64,000 nucleotides of DNA, taken from assembly GCF_040629175.1 (NCBI RefSeq), contig NZ_JBEXUX010000026.1:62001-126000 (forward strand). Reading direction: 5' to 3'. This document shows positions 17,076 through 25,544 of the stretch, one piece after another; position 1 is the stretch's first letter, and each line of letters begins with the position of its first letter. Made by a program: the position numbers and the translations under genes. The notes under the pieces were generated by a model. The model had not been told where the DNA came from and ran no database searches. It worked only from the letters and a program-made list of their open reading frames with translations. Source of the stretch: Embleya sp040629175 (lineage in GTDB: Bacteria; Actinomycetota; Actinomycetes; Streptomycetales; Streptomycetaceae).

Positions 17076-18463
17076 TCAGGAGGTCACCGTCGCCGCCGTG
17101 GTCGGCAGTTCCGTCGGCGTCCTGGTGAAGTCGCGCAGCGGGTTCGAGGCCACCGTCCACGCGTCGGCGTCGTCGCGCAGGTGGGTTCGGACCAGGTCGC
17201 GGGCGTACCCGTGGCAGACGATCAGCGCGTGGCCGGCCGCCCGGGCCCCGGTCGGAATCTCACTCGGGGTGAGCAGGCCCTCGTAGAGCGGGTCGCCGAG
17301 TCCCCGGATCGGCAGGTCGCGTACGGGAGGGTCGGCGATCAGCGCGCGGGCGACGGCGGGCGAACGGATCGACCCGTGCGAGAAATAGCCCGGTTGGCGC
17401 CGGACCAGGGCCGGGATCAGCGCCTCGGGACAGTCCGGGTGGTACGCCCCGACCGTTGGGCCGCCGGGCCGCCGGGCCGCGCGTCGGCGCGGGGGTCGCC
17501 CCCGGCTCCTCGGCCGGCCGGGCCCGCAGCGCGGGCGGCACGCGCGGGGGCAGCGCGCGCAGCGGTTCCGGCGCCGGCCACGTGGTCGGGTCCGCCGTCG
17601 ACGCGCGGCCCTCGACGCGGTGGTGGGTGCGGCCGTGGTCGGGATTGAGTAGCAGATGCCCTCGTCGGCGTCCGCGAGCATCTAGCGGACATGGGAGGCG
17701 AGTTCGTCGTCCACCGCCTCCAGTGCCCACACCGCGTCGCCGCGCGGTGATCCGTCGGGCCAACCGGTACGGGAACTCCCCGGGCGCGCGGCGGGCCGGC
17801 GCGAGCGCGACCGGAGGGGCCAGGGGGTGCCGACCGGCGCCGAACGCGAGCAGGTCCTCGGGATCCAACGCGGCCACCACCCGCGCCGCCAACTCCGGAT
17901 CGGCCCGTGACAGCAGCAGCGACGGCGGACCGGGGGCGTCGCGGAGCAGATCGGCCGGCGCGACGCCGGGCCGGGCCGACCCGGGCGGCGGCGCCGACTC
18001 GGCGACGTGGCGCAGCAATTCGTGCACCTTCCCCGGATACGCCGGCCCCACCTGGGCCCGGCCGCAACCACCCGTTCACGTCGCCCGGCAGCAGCGCACG
18101 CAGCCCCGTCACCCCGGCGCGAACGCGCCCGCCTGCGCCCAGCGCGGGCAGAAGCCGTCGACCGAGCGCAGCACGTCCCACGCGGGCCGGCCTTCGGCCA
18201 GGAACCGCTCGGGCGGCAACACCCGTTCCAGCAGCGCCCGTTCGAGCTGGGCGGTTGGCGTGGTCGGGGATGGCGTCGAACTCGACCACCGCCTCCGGCG
18301 GACAGCCTCCGGTACCGGCGAGCGCCGCGGCCACCACGGGTGTGAACGGACTCTCCCGATGCGCCCGCATCACCTCGTCCCAGTGCAACAGCCCGTCCAC
18401 GAGGGAGAGTAGGTGTCGGGCCTCGGCGCGGCCCAGCCCGCTGCTCCGCAGCAGCGCGATCAC
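17076..18463 (-). pseudogene. large hypothetical gene with several frameshifts
   Basis: Protein-like segments appear in order but in alternating frames on the minus strand. They are MIALLRSSGLGRAEARHLLS with WDEVMRAHRESPF (18463 down), LERALLERVLPPERFLAEGR, GKVHELLRHVAESAPPPGSA with LAARVVAALDPEDLLAFGAG, VWALEAVDDELASHVR (ending 17682), then PALVRRQPGYFSHGSIRSPA and LIVCHGYARDLVRTHLRDDA (ending 17076). At least four frame changes and two internal stops are needed. The intact ancestor would have been about 450 residues; no family recognised. Confidence 0.55.
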
Positions 18464-18518
18464 CGTGGGCCCGACGGACCGTACATCGCTTCCTGCACGA
18501 TGTCCCCCGACCGCCGGT

Positions 18519-18641
18519 ATGGGCGATCACGGTAGGCCGAGTCCGGACCCGTCGAAGGGCAAGGCCCCGCCGGACAATTCCGATGGTCAGGTGCCGCCGG
18601 AGCCGGACCCGGACGGCAAGCACAAGAAGCCGAAGCCGTGA
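18519..18641 (+). CDS. 40-residue Pro/Asp/Lys-rich peptide coupled to a PIMT-like methyltransferase
   Basis: A small ORF of 40 codons beginning MGDHGRPSPDPSKGKAPPDN and ending PDPDGKHKKPKP. Its TGA stop (18639-18641) overlaps the GTG start of the methyltransferase (18638-18640) in a GTGA arrangement, the signature of translational coupling. The peptide has no cysteine and no hydrophobic core. It contains two Asp-Gly and one Asn-Ser pair, the classical isoaspartate/succinimide-forming sites, plus four Asp-Pro or Pro-Asp pairs. That suggests (inference) a substrate or partner of the downstream protein-isoaspartate-type methyltransferase. No strong ribosome site was seen, so expression is uncertain. 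Confidence 0.45.
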   Translation: MGDHGRPSPDPSKGKAPPDNSDGQVPPEPDPDGKHKKPKP

Positions 18642-20050
18642 CCGAACTCGCCGACCACAGGCGGGCGTCGGCGGAGGCGATGGACGCCCACCGGGCGTGG
18701 CCCACCGACACCCCGTGGCTCCGGGAAGCCTTCGAAGACCTGCCCCGGCACGCCTTCGCCCCCGATCGCCTGTGGAACTGGGACGGCCACGCATACGCCC
18801 CCGTCGACCGTGCCGCCGACCCGGACCGCTGGGCGCGCCTGGTGTACGCCGGGCCCTACGACGCGGCGATCACCGAGATCACCGACGGCCGCCCCACCTC
18901 AAGCCTGTCCTGCACCTCGGTGGTGGCCGACACGCTCGACTCCCTCGACCTCGCCCCCGGACACCGCGTCCTGGAACTGGGCACCGGCACCGGCTGGAAC
19001 GCCGCCCTGATCGCCCACCACGTCGGCCCCACGGGCTCGGTCACCAGCGTCGAGGTCGACCCCGCGCTCGCCGCCCGCGCCACAACCACCCTGAACGGCG
19101 CGGGAATCGACGTGGACGTGCGCGTCGGCGACGGCACCAAGGGATGCCCCGACAACGCCCCCTACCAGCGGATCATCGCCACCTACGCCGTCGACCGCGT
19201 CCCGAACGCGTGAATCGAACAACTCGAACCCGGCGGCGACCTCGTCCTCCCCTGGGGCCGACTCGGCCACTTCGCCCTCACCCTCGACGCCACCGGCACC
19301 ACCGCCACCGGCTGGTGCCAGGGCCTCGCCCGATTCATGGGCGCCCGCGACACCACCCCCACACCCACCTTCGACGACATCCACACCCGCCACCCCACCG
19401 TCGACCACGAACACGAGATCACCCGCGACTTGGCCCCGCTGCGCACGAACAACCTGCTGTGGGCGCTGCGCGTGACCCTGCCCGACGTCCACTACACCCT
19501 CACCCCGCCCGGGCGGGTCGGCACGACGGTGCGCGTGCACGACGGCGCCGCGTCCTGGGCGACCCTGACCACCACGAGCGACGACGACCACAACCTCGTC
19601 CGCGAAGGCGGACCCCGACGTCTCGCCGACGAACTCCTCGCAGCCTGGGACCGATGGATCGACGACGGGCGAATCCGGTTGTACGACTACGGCATGACCG
19701 TCACGCCCACCGACCAGTACGTGTGGGCGGGCGACCCCGACACCGGACGTCGATGGCCGATCCCGGACCCGACCCGGACCTGGTGCCCGGCCGGCCCCGA
19801 CGAACGCTCCTGCCCAAACACGAGAACGGAGGCGTTCGTCGGGAGTCGACGGTGTCACTTCCGGAGACGCGCGTTCTCCGCGTACGTGTCGAACAGACAC
19901 GCAGCCGCGTGGTGGTGGCCCGCTGCCCTGCTCGCCACGGCCCTGGCTCTGACCGCCCGATACCGCTTCCGCGCCGCAGGCGACGGTCCGAACCCGCCCG
20001 AGGAGGGAGGCGGGTTCGCTCACGCGCGGGCGAACACCGCGATGTCGTAG
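18638..20050 (+). pseudogene. PIMT-like SAM methyltransferase with one in-frame TGA (copy 2)
   Basis: The frame reads from GTG 18638 as a methyltransferase related to protein-L-isoaspartate O-methyltransferase, of the kind found beside RiPP precursors. SAM motif I is VLELGTGTGWNAAL, preceded by the family's substrate-side segment PTSSLSCTSVVADTLDSL. At codon 192 (19211-19213) TGA stops it, yet the same frame continues with full coding quality: IEQLEPGGDLVLPWGRLGHF, NLLWALRVTLPDVHYTL, DELLAAWDRWIDDGRIRLYD. The paralogue at base 70-100 has Trp at this position, so TGG to TGA is the simplest explanation. The extra tail after about 19790 looks non-homologous and overlaps the convergent gene. Confidence 0.8.
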
Positions 20051-20784
20051 CGTTCGCGCACCGGTCGCGGCGTGGTCTTGGATTCGGCGGCGGCGTCGAG
20101 CGCCAGTCGGCGCAGGCCCTCGTCGTAGTCGGCGTCGGTCAGGCATGTGAACTTCGACTGCGGACGCGTGGTCATCCGGGTGTGGAATTCGCGCAGGCTC
20201 GCGGTGACCGGCTGTTCGAAGGAGGTGATCTCCCGGACCGTGAAGCCGCACGCGGCGAAGTCGGCGACGATCTCCTCCCGTCCGGGGAACCGCCGTTCGT
20301 CACTGTCTCGCAGGCGGGGCCAGTAGTGGTAGACGAGCGCGTCCAGGCGCTCCCGAAAAGTCGTGCGGATCACCACGACACCGTCGGGCCGCAGGATGCG
20401 CGCCAACTCGCGGGCGCAGGCGCGACGATCCGGCAGGTGGTGTACCACGCGTGAGAGGAGCGCGAGGTCGAACAGCCCCCCGCGTGTGGGCACCGCGTCC
20501 GCGCAGCCGCCGACGTAGCGCACCCGGGGATGCCCGTTGTGCCGCGCGGCCTCGCCGAGCATGACCACCGAGGGGTCGACCCCGACCACGAGCGAGGCCC
20601 GCTCCCACTCGGCCAGCGCCGCACAGAACATCCCGGTGCCCGCCCCGATCTCCACGACCGTCGGCGCCGGCCGCGGCGCATACGCCCCGATCACCTGTGC
20701 CCAGGCCCGAAGCGCCGCCTCGGGCATCTCGTTCCCGGCCTGATAGACCCCCGCCAACCGCGCATCGTCGTAGACCCGAGCCAT
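20020..20784 (-). CDS. class I SAM-dependent methyltransferase
   Basis: A 254-residue soluble methyltransferase, unrelated in detail to the PIMT-like gene it converges on. Motif I is VVEIGAGTGMFCAAL (residues about 43-57), the acidic SAM ribose contact is VVGVDPS, motif II/post-I is LFDLALLSRVVHHLPDR and motif III is RILRPDGVVVIRTTF, as in UbiE/Methyltransf_11 proteins. Substrate unknown. The ATG at 20782-20784 was chosen because GGAGG lies about 8 bases upstream; longer readings to 20871 lack a ribosome site. Its 3' end overlaps the readthrough tail of the convergent pseudogene. Confidence 0.9.
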   Translation of the reverse strand: MARVYDDARLAGVYQAGNEMPEAALRAWAQVIGAYAPRPAPTVVEIGAGTGMFCAALAEWERASLVVGVDPSVVMLGEAARHNGHPRVRYVGGCADAVPTRGGLFDLALLSRVVHHLPDRRACARELARILRPDGVVVIRTTFRERLDALVYHYWPRLRDSDERRFPGREEIVADFAACGFTVREITSFEQPVTASLREFHTRMTTRPQSKFTCLTDADYDEGLRRLALDAAAESKTTPRPVRERYDIAVFARA

Positions 20785-21133
20785 CCCGCGATCCTCCCGA
20801 CCAGACCACCCCTTGACAAGACCCCCGGTCCCGAACGCTTCCGCCCGCGCGTCGAGCCGGACGGCGGTCAACGTGTGTGAATTCGAGGCGCGTCCGGCCA
20901 GACCCGGCTTCTGCCGGGCACGGCCGCAACGCGATGACGACTGAACTCGTCCGGCATCGAGCCGGGCGGAGACGGCGCCGGCCGGCTCGGCGCCCGGCGC
21001 GCACGTGCGCCCCGGCGTCGCGCAGGGAGTGTTCGACGGTGTTCTGTGTCCAGGTCGTGGTGCCCAGGGGTCGCCGCCGCGCCGGGATGGCTGTGTCCGG
21101 TCGACGGAGTTCGCCGTCAGGTGGCCTGCCGCC
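20785..21133. other. no gene seen
   Basis: 349 bases upstream of the methyltransferase and downstream of the convergent-strand WYL gene. Probable promoter of the methyltransferase at the left; no recognisable fragment. Confidence 0.4.
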
Positions 21134-22123
21134 CTATCCGGTCCCCGCGGCGCGGCCGGCGCGGCGGGACAGCTCCGCGAACGCCTCGCGCAACTCGGGC
21201 GGGGCGACCACTTCGATCTCGGTGTCGAAGCGGGCCAACGCCGCCGCGAGGGCGGCCCAGGACCAGGATCCCGTCGTCAGCCTGGTCCGGTCGGCGCCGA
21301 GCTCCTCGACGCCACCGTCGCCGACGAACGGGGCCACCTCCGCCACCGGCAGGCCGAGGATCACCTCGCCACGGCAGGGCCAGGCGTCCGTGCTCCCGGA
21401 ACCCTTGAACCGGGCCGCCAGGAAGGCGGTCACGTCCCCGCCCGGCACTTCACGGGGAGCGAACCGCGGCCCGGTCGGGATCCGCGGTGTCATCCGGTCG
21501 ACACGGAAGGTCCGCCAGTCGCCGCGGTCGGGGTCCCAGCCGACGACGTACCAGCGCCCGGCCCGCACCACCAGGTGATGCGGCTGCACCCGGCGAGGCG
21601 GGCGCGGCTCGGCATCCTCGGTGCGCCCCGGTGAGCGGTAGTCGAACCGCAGCTCCTCCCCGGCGCGGACCGCGGCACTCAGCGTCAGCAGGATCCCGGT
21701 ATCGACCTGCGGATCGGCGCCGTGCCCGGCCGCGCCGATCTCGAGGGCGTCGACCCGCTGCCGCAACCGCGACGGCAACACCTGCCGCACGGTGGCCAGC
21801 GCCCGGGCGGCAGCCTCCTCGATGCCCGCGCCCGTCCCGACGGCGATCCGCAGCGCCACGGCCAGCGCGACCGCCTGCTCCTCGTCGAACAGCAGTGGCG
21901 GCACCCGGCTGCCCGCTTCGAGCCGGTAGCCGCCGTCGGGGCCCTTGAACGCCTGCACGGGGTAACCCAGCTCGCGCAGCCGGTCGACGTCGCGGCGCAC
22001 GGTTCGCGCGCTGACGCCCAGCCGCTCGGCGAGCAGGCCGCCCGGCCAGTCGCGGCGGGCCTGCAGCATGGACAGCAGCGCCAGCAGCCGGCTGGAGGTC
22101 GTCGTCGAGGAGGCGATCGGCAT
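21134..22123 (-). CDS. WYL-domain (YafY/DeoR-like) transcriptional regulator
   Basis: A 329-residue regulator. A DeoR-type winged helix (residues about 8-65: LALLSMLQARRDWPGGLLAE, SARTVRRDVDRLRELGYPV) is followed by a WYL ligand-sensing domain (RVQPHHLVVRAGRWYVVGWD, with the FRVDRM motif) and a WCX carboxy domain. WYL regulators commonly control the gene next door in response to nucleic-acid or nucleotide ligands. Here the divergent neighbour is a VOC protein followed by an aldo-keto reductase. Start ATG 22121-22123; the ribosome site is weak (GGTGAA). Confidence 0.92.
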   Translation of the reverse strand: MPIASSTTTSSRLLALLSMLQARRDWPGGLLAERLGVSARTVRRDVDRLRELGYPVQAFKGPDGGYRLEAGSRVPPLLFDEEQAVALAVALRIAVGTGAGIEEAAARALATVRQVLPSRLRQRVDALEIGAAGHGADPQVDTGILLTLSAAVRAGEELRFDYRSPGRTEDAEPRPPRRVQPHHLVVRAGRWYVVGWDPDRGDWRTFRVDRMTPRIPTGPRFAPREVPGGDVTAFLAARFKGSGSTDAWPCRGEVILGLPVAEVAPFVGDGGVEELGADRTRLTTGSWSWAALAAALARFDTEIEVVAPPELREAFAELSRRAGRAAGTG

Positions 22124-22168
22124 GTTTTCACCATGCCACCGGTAGCGGACGTTCTCCGACCTGTACTG

Positions 22169-22204
22169 CCGACATCGTCGGTCTCGTCGCCGGAAACCTC
22201 CGGC
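22169..22204. promoter_or_regulatory. inverted repeats in the WYL/VOC divergent region
   Basis: CCGAC-ATC-GTCGG (22169-22181) and GCCGGA-AACC-TCCGGC (22189-22204) lie between the divergent start codons. Either may be the operator of the WYL regulator; the second sits just before the VOC ribosome site and could also fold in the mRNA leader. Confidence 0.4.
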
Positions 22205-22236
22205 ACCGGAAATCACTCGTGAAGGACCGGAACACG

Positions 22237-22704
22237 ATGTCGCTCAACGCTGTCGCCCACCTGAACTTCCACGGCCAGGCCCGCGAAGCCCTGGAGTTCT
22301 ACCAGTCGGTCTTCGGCGGCCGGCTCACCGTCGCCACCTACGCCGACTTCGGAATGCCCGCCGAACTGCCCGGCGCGACGAACGTCGTGTTCGGCCAGGT
22401 CGTCGCCGACAACGGCTTCCGGGTCATGGCCTACGACGTGCCCGGCGAGCACTCGCCGGCCGCCCACGGCGCGCCTACCACGCGTCGGGAAAACGGCACC
22501 ACGATCACCCGGGAGCCGTTCTTCCTGTCCGTCCGCGGCGACAGCGTCGACGAGGTCACCCCCGTGTGGGAGGGCCTCGCCAAGGGCGCGACCGTGATCG
22601 AGGCGTTCGGTCCCGCCCAGTGGGCGCCCGCCTTCGGGATGCTGGCCGACCGCTTCGGCGTCACCTGGATCGTCGACGTCGCGGCCGAGTACACCCCGGC
22701 CTGA
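22237..22704 (+). CDS. VOC family protein, PhnB-like
   Basis: A 155-residue VOC/PhnB-type protein: the amino motif VAHLNFHGQAREALEFYQSV and the carboxy motif MLADRFGVTWIVDV are those of the PhnB/3-demethylubiquinone-methyltransferase-like group, whose members are mostly of unknown biochemical role. The ATG at 22237 was chosen over GTG 22219 because AAGGA at 22222-22226 is a well-spaced ribosome site. It is probably co-transcribed with the aldo-keto reductase downstream and controlled by the divergent WYL regulator. Confidence 0.88.
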   Translation: MSLNAVAHLNFHGQAREALEFYQSVFGGRLTVATYADFGMPAELPGATNVVFGQVVADNGFRVMAYDVPGEHSPAAHGAPTTRRENGTTITREPFFLSVRGDSVDEVTPVWEGLAKGATVIEAFGPAQWAPAFGMLADRFGVTWIVDVAAEYTPA

Positions 22705-22806
22705 CCGTTCCGTGAGGTGTGCGGCCGGTCCGGCCGCACGCCTCGCGAGTACACCCAGGCCTGACCGTTTCCTGAGGTAAGCGGCCGGTCCGGCCGCACA
22801 CCTCCA
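22687..22806. repeat. 60-bp tandem duplication carrying a hairpin
   Basis: Bases 22687-22746 and 22747-22806 are two copies of the same 60-base unit with a handful of differences. The unit starts in the last codons and stop of the VOC gene, so the second copy carries a dead duplicate of that 3' end. Each unit contains GCGGCCGG-T-CCGGCCGC; in the first copy the stem extends to 10 bp (22719-22739). They may act as two attenuating terminators or mRNA-stabilising stems between the VOC gene and the reductase gene. Confidence 0.85.
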
Positions 22807-22821
22807 CCCCAGGAGAAACCC

Positions 22822-23874
22822 ATGCGAACCCGTCCGCTCGGCCGGACCGGCATCCAGGTCAGTGCCTACACCCTGGGCACCATGATGTTCGGCCCGTACG
22901 GCAACCCCGACCCCGACGAGTGCGTCCGCATCGTCCACCGCGCCCTCGATGGCGGCATCAACGTCATCGACACCGCCGACGTCTACGGTGGCGATGGGGA
23001 AGCCGAGAAGATCGTCGGCAAGGCCCTGCGCGGCCGCCGCGACGACGTCGTCCTGGCCACGAAATTCAACGGCCCGATGGGATCCGACCCCAACCATCGC
23101 GGCAGCTCCCGCCGGTGGATCGTTTCCGCGGTCGAAGGGTCGCTGCGCCGCCTGGGTGTCGACCACATCGACCTCTACCAGGCCCACCACCCCGAGCCCG
23201 GCACCGACATCGAGGAAACCCTCGGCGCGCTGACCGACCTGCTGAGTGCGGGCAAGATCCGTGCGATCGGCCACTCCAACCTGCCCGCCTCGGACATCGT
23301 CGAAGCCCAGTGGGTGGCCGAACAGCGCGGGCTCGCCCGCTTCCGCTCCGAACAGCCGCACTACTCGATCCTCAACCGCGGGATCGAACGCGAGATCCTG
23401 CCGGTCTGCGAGCGCTACGGGCTGGGTGTCCTGGTGTGGAGCCCGCTGGCGATGGGCCTGCTCGCCGGTCGCCTCCGCAAGGGCAGCGGGGAAACTGCCT
23501 CGGCCGGGCGCCTGCACTGGGCACGGCAGCACATGACCGACGAACGCAAGCTCGACGCCGTCGAAGCACTCGCCCGGATCGCCGAGCAGGCCGGACTGTC
23601 GCTGCCCCACCTCGCACTGGCATTCGTGACCGCCCACCCCGCGGTCACCTCGGCGATCATCGGCCCACGCACACCCGAACAGCTCGACGCCCTCCTCGCG
23701 GGAGCGGACACGATCCTCGACGACGACCTGCTCGACGGCATCGACGAGATCGTGCGACCGGGAACCGACGTCGGACCCGTCGACGTCGCCTACGTCCCAC
23801 CCACGCTCGCGCGGCCGGAACTCCGCCGACGCACCACGGAAACCCGGGCGGCGCGCCGACAATCGCCACAGTGA
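22822..23874 (+). CDS. aldo/keto reductase
   Basis: A 350-residue NADPH-dependent aldo/keto reductase of the YajO/Tas-like bacterial group. The catalytic tetrad is visible: Asp and Tyr in NVIDTADVYGG, Lys in VVLATKFNGP, His in YQAHHPE. Later motifs AIGHSNLPASDIVEAQ, EQPHYSILNRGIE and SAIIGPRTPEQLDALL (cofactor phosphate contact region) are in the usual order. ATG at 22822 with AGGAGA 6 bases upstream. It follows the VOC gene after two tandem hairpins. Substrate unknown. Confidence 0.93.
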   Translation: MRTRPLGRTGIQVSAYTLGTMMFGPYGNPDPDECVRIVHRALDGGINVIDTADVYGGDGEAEKIVGKALRGRRDDVVLATKFNGPMGSDPNHRGSSRRWIVSAVEGSLRRLGVDHIDLYQAHHPEPGTDIEETLGALTDLLSAGKIRAIGHSNLPASDIVEAQWVAEQRGLARFRSEQPHYSILNRGIEREILPVCERYGLGVLVWSPLAMGLLAGRLRKGSGETASAGRLHWARQHMTDERKLDAVEALARIAEQAGLSLPHLALAFVTAHPAVTSAIIGPRTPEQLDALLAGADTILDDDLLDGIDEIVRPGTDVGPVDVAYVPPTLARPELRRRTTETRAARRQSPQ

Positions 23875-24134
23875 CGACGGCGTCGGCATCCACGACGCCC
23901 ACACCGGGACGACGGGTTCGGCCGGGCCGCCGATTCCGGCGCCACGACGCCGGCCGGCCAGGACCGGCACGGGCCACAAGTCCGAGTCCCCCGGCAAACG
24001 GGGCCGTTCCGGCTCACGGGTTCGTGGGTGTGGTTTCCGGACCCGTCGGGTTTCGGGGCCGGCACGGGCACCGGCACCGGACCCACCATCCGACAACACC
24101 CCGAGCCGATCACCAGGAAATGGGGACTCACTTC

Positions 24135-25118
24135 ATGCCGATCCCACTGTCCGCGTTGGATCTCGTGATCGCGGAGCAGGGACGCACCGCCGCCGAGTCG
24201 CTCGCGGCGACCAGCCGAACCGTGAGTCGTCTTGACGATCTCGGATACCGGCGTGTCTGGTTCGCCGAGCATCACGGGACCGACCTTTCCGCGAGCGTGG
24301 TGCCGGCGGTTCTGATCGCGCACTTCGCGGCACGGACCGGCCGGATCCGACTCGGGTCCGGCGGTGTCCTGGTGCCCAACCACGCGCCGCTGGCGCTCGC
24401 GGAACAGTTCGCCACACTGGCGACGCTGCATCCGGATCGCATCGACATGGGCATGGGCCGGGGACCGGGTACCTTCGACGAGTCGATCGTGCGGGCGTTG
24501 CGCCGGGGCGGCGAACCGGGCACGGAGACGGAGTACGGCGAGGACGTGGCCGCCGTGCTGCGTCACCTCTCCGGCGAAAGCGGCGTGCGGCTGATCGCGG
24601 GCCGGCAATCGGACGGGGGCGGCGCCCGCCCGTGGCTGCTCGCGTCCAGCCCGGCCAGTGCGGAACTGGCGGCGCGACTGGGACTGCCGATCGCGCTGGC
24701 GCACCACATCCGGCCGGACCGCACCATCGCCACGGCAGTGCGTTACAGGGAACTGTTCACCCCGTCACGGTGGGCGGACCGGCCGCATGTGATGGTCGCG
24801 GTCGAGACGGTCGTGGCGGACACCGAGGCGGAGGCCGCACGTCTGGCCCGACCGACCGACGTGGCGCGATCCAGGCAGACCTCGTCGGCGCTGCCGTCCC
24901 CGGAGGAGGCGGCCGTCCACGAGATCCCGGAGGAGACCCGCGCCCACGTGGAGGCCACCGGTGCGGCGCAGGCACGCGGCACGGTCACGACCGTACGGCG
25001 GCGGTTCGCGGAGATCGTGGAGCAGACCGGCGCGGACGAACTGATGCTGTACGCCTCCGTCCACGATGCCGACGCACGCATCCGCTGCTACGAACTGGCC
25101 GCGAAAGCCGCCGAGTAG
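24135..25118 (+). CDS. LLM-class flavin-dependent oxidoreductase
   Basis: A 327-residue luciferase-like monooxygenase of the type-1 MsnO8/'alkanal monooxygenase-like' group. It has an amino strand MPIPLSALDLVIAEQG, RVWFAEHHGTDLSASVVPAV (the WxAEHH motif), RIRLGSGGVLVPNHAPLALA, RIDMGMGRGPG, and the late segment EIVEQTGADELMLYASVHD. It uses reduced flavin (FMNH2 or F420-like). ATG 24135 was chosen because relatives start with MP-LSxLDL and GGGGA lies upstream; an in-frame ATG at 24120 is possible. Not evidently linked to the aldo-keto reductase (260-base gap). Confidence 0.92.
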   Translation: MPIPLSALDLVIAEQGRTAAESLAATSRTVSRLDDLGYRRVWFAEHHGTDLSASVVPAVLIAHFAARTGRIRLGSGGVLVPNHAPLALAEQFATLATLHPDRIDMGMGRGPGTFDESIVRALRRGGEPGTETEYGEDVAAVLRHLSGESGVRLIAGRQSDGGGARPWLLASSPASAELAARLGLPIALAHHIRPDRTIATAVRYRELFTPSRWADRPHVMVAVETVVADTEAEAARLARPTDVARSRQTSSALPSPEEAAVHEIPEETRAHVEATGAAQARGTVTTVRRRFAEIVEQTGADELMLYASVHDADARIRCYELAAKAAE

Positions 25119-25149
25119 GCCCGACGACGACACGCCACCGGAGTCGGAC

Positions 25150-25305
25150 CTCCGTCGAGACGGGTGCCTCGACCCAGACGGCACCCGACCGAGGGATCGA
25201 CGGCAACAGCTCGATGTGTACGGATCGGTCGGATGGTCGAGGATCCGGTCCACCGCACCGGATTCGACGAGACGTCCGCGATACATGATGCAGACGCGCT
25301 CGGCG
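25150..25305 (-). pseudogene. oligopeptide ABC transporter ATPase C-terminal fragment
   Basis: One frame reads ERVCIMYRGRLVESGAVDRI then LDHPTDPYT, and a neighbouring frame resumes with IELLPSIPR. Together they are the region after the H-loop of DppD/OppF-type ATPases (DRVxVMYxGRxVExG...HPYTxxLLxxxP). Frameshifted and missing all Walker motifs. It lies just outside the left border of the catabolic island, which has its own intact Dpp ATPases. The adjoining stretch 25306-25544 shows nothing recognisable. Confidence 0.6.
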
Positions 25306-25544
25306 GTGCGGGCCGGGAGAGCGGCCGAGACGCCGCCGTCGGACACGGCCGGGCGTCGGGTTGCCCGCGGTGAGCCGGCGCAGCCCTGGGCAATGGCGGA
25401 TACGACGCCGTGCACTACGCCCCGAAAATCGACTACGGCCCGGAGCCGAAGCGGTTGGTCGGCCAGGCCGACCCGACCTGGTCGGATGCAGGGCAGGGGG
25501 CCTGGGCGAGGCTGGTGACCCGGCTGACCGGGCAGGATGTGGGC

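Noticed and set aside
22213..24099. 628-codon minus-strand open frame
   Set aside because: Antisense to the VOC and aldo-keto reductase genes; no motifs.
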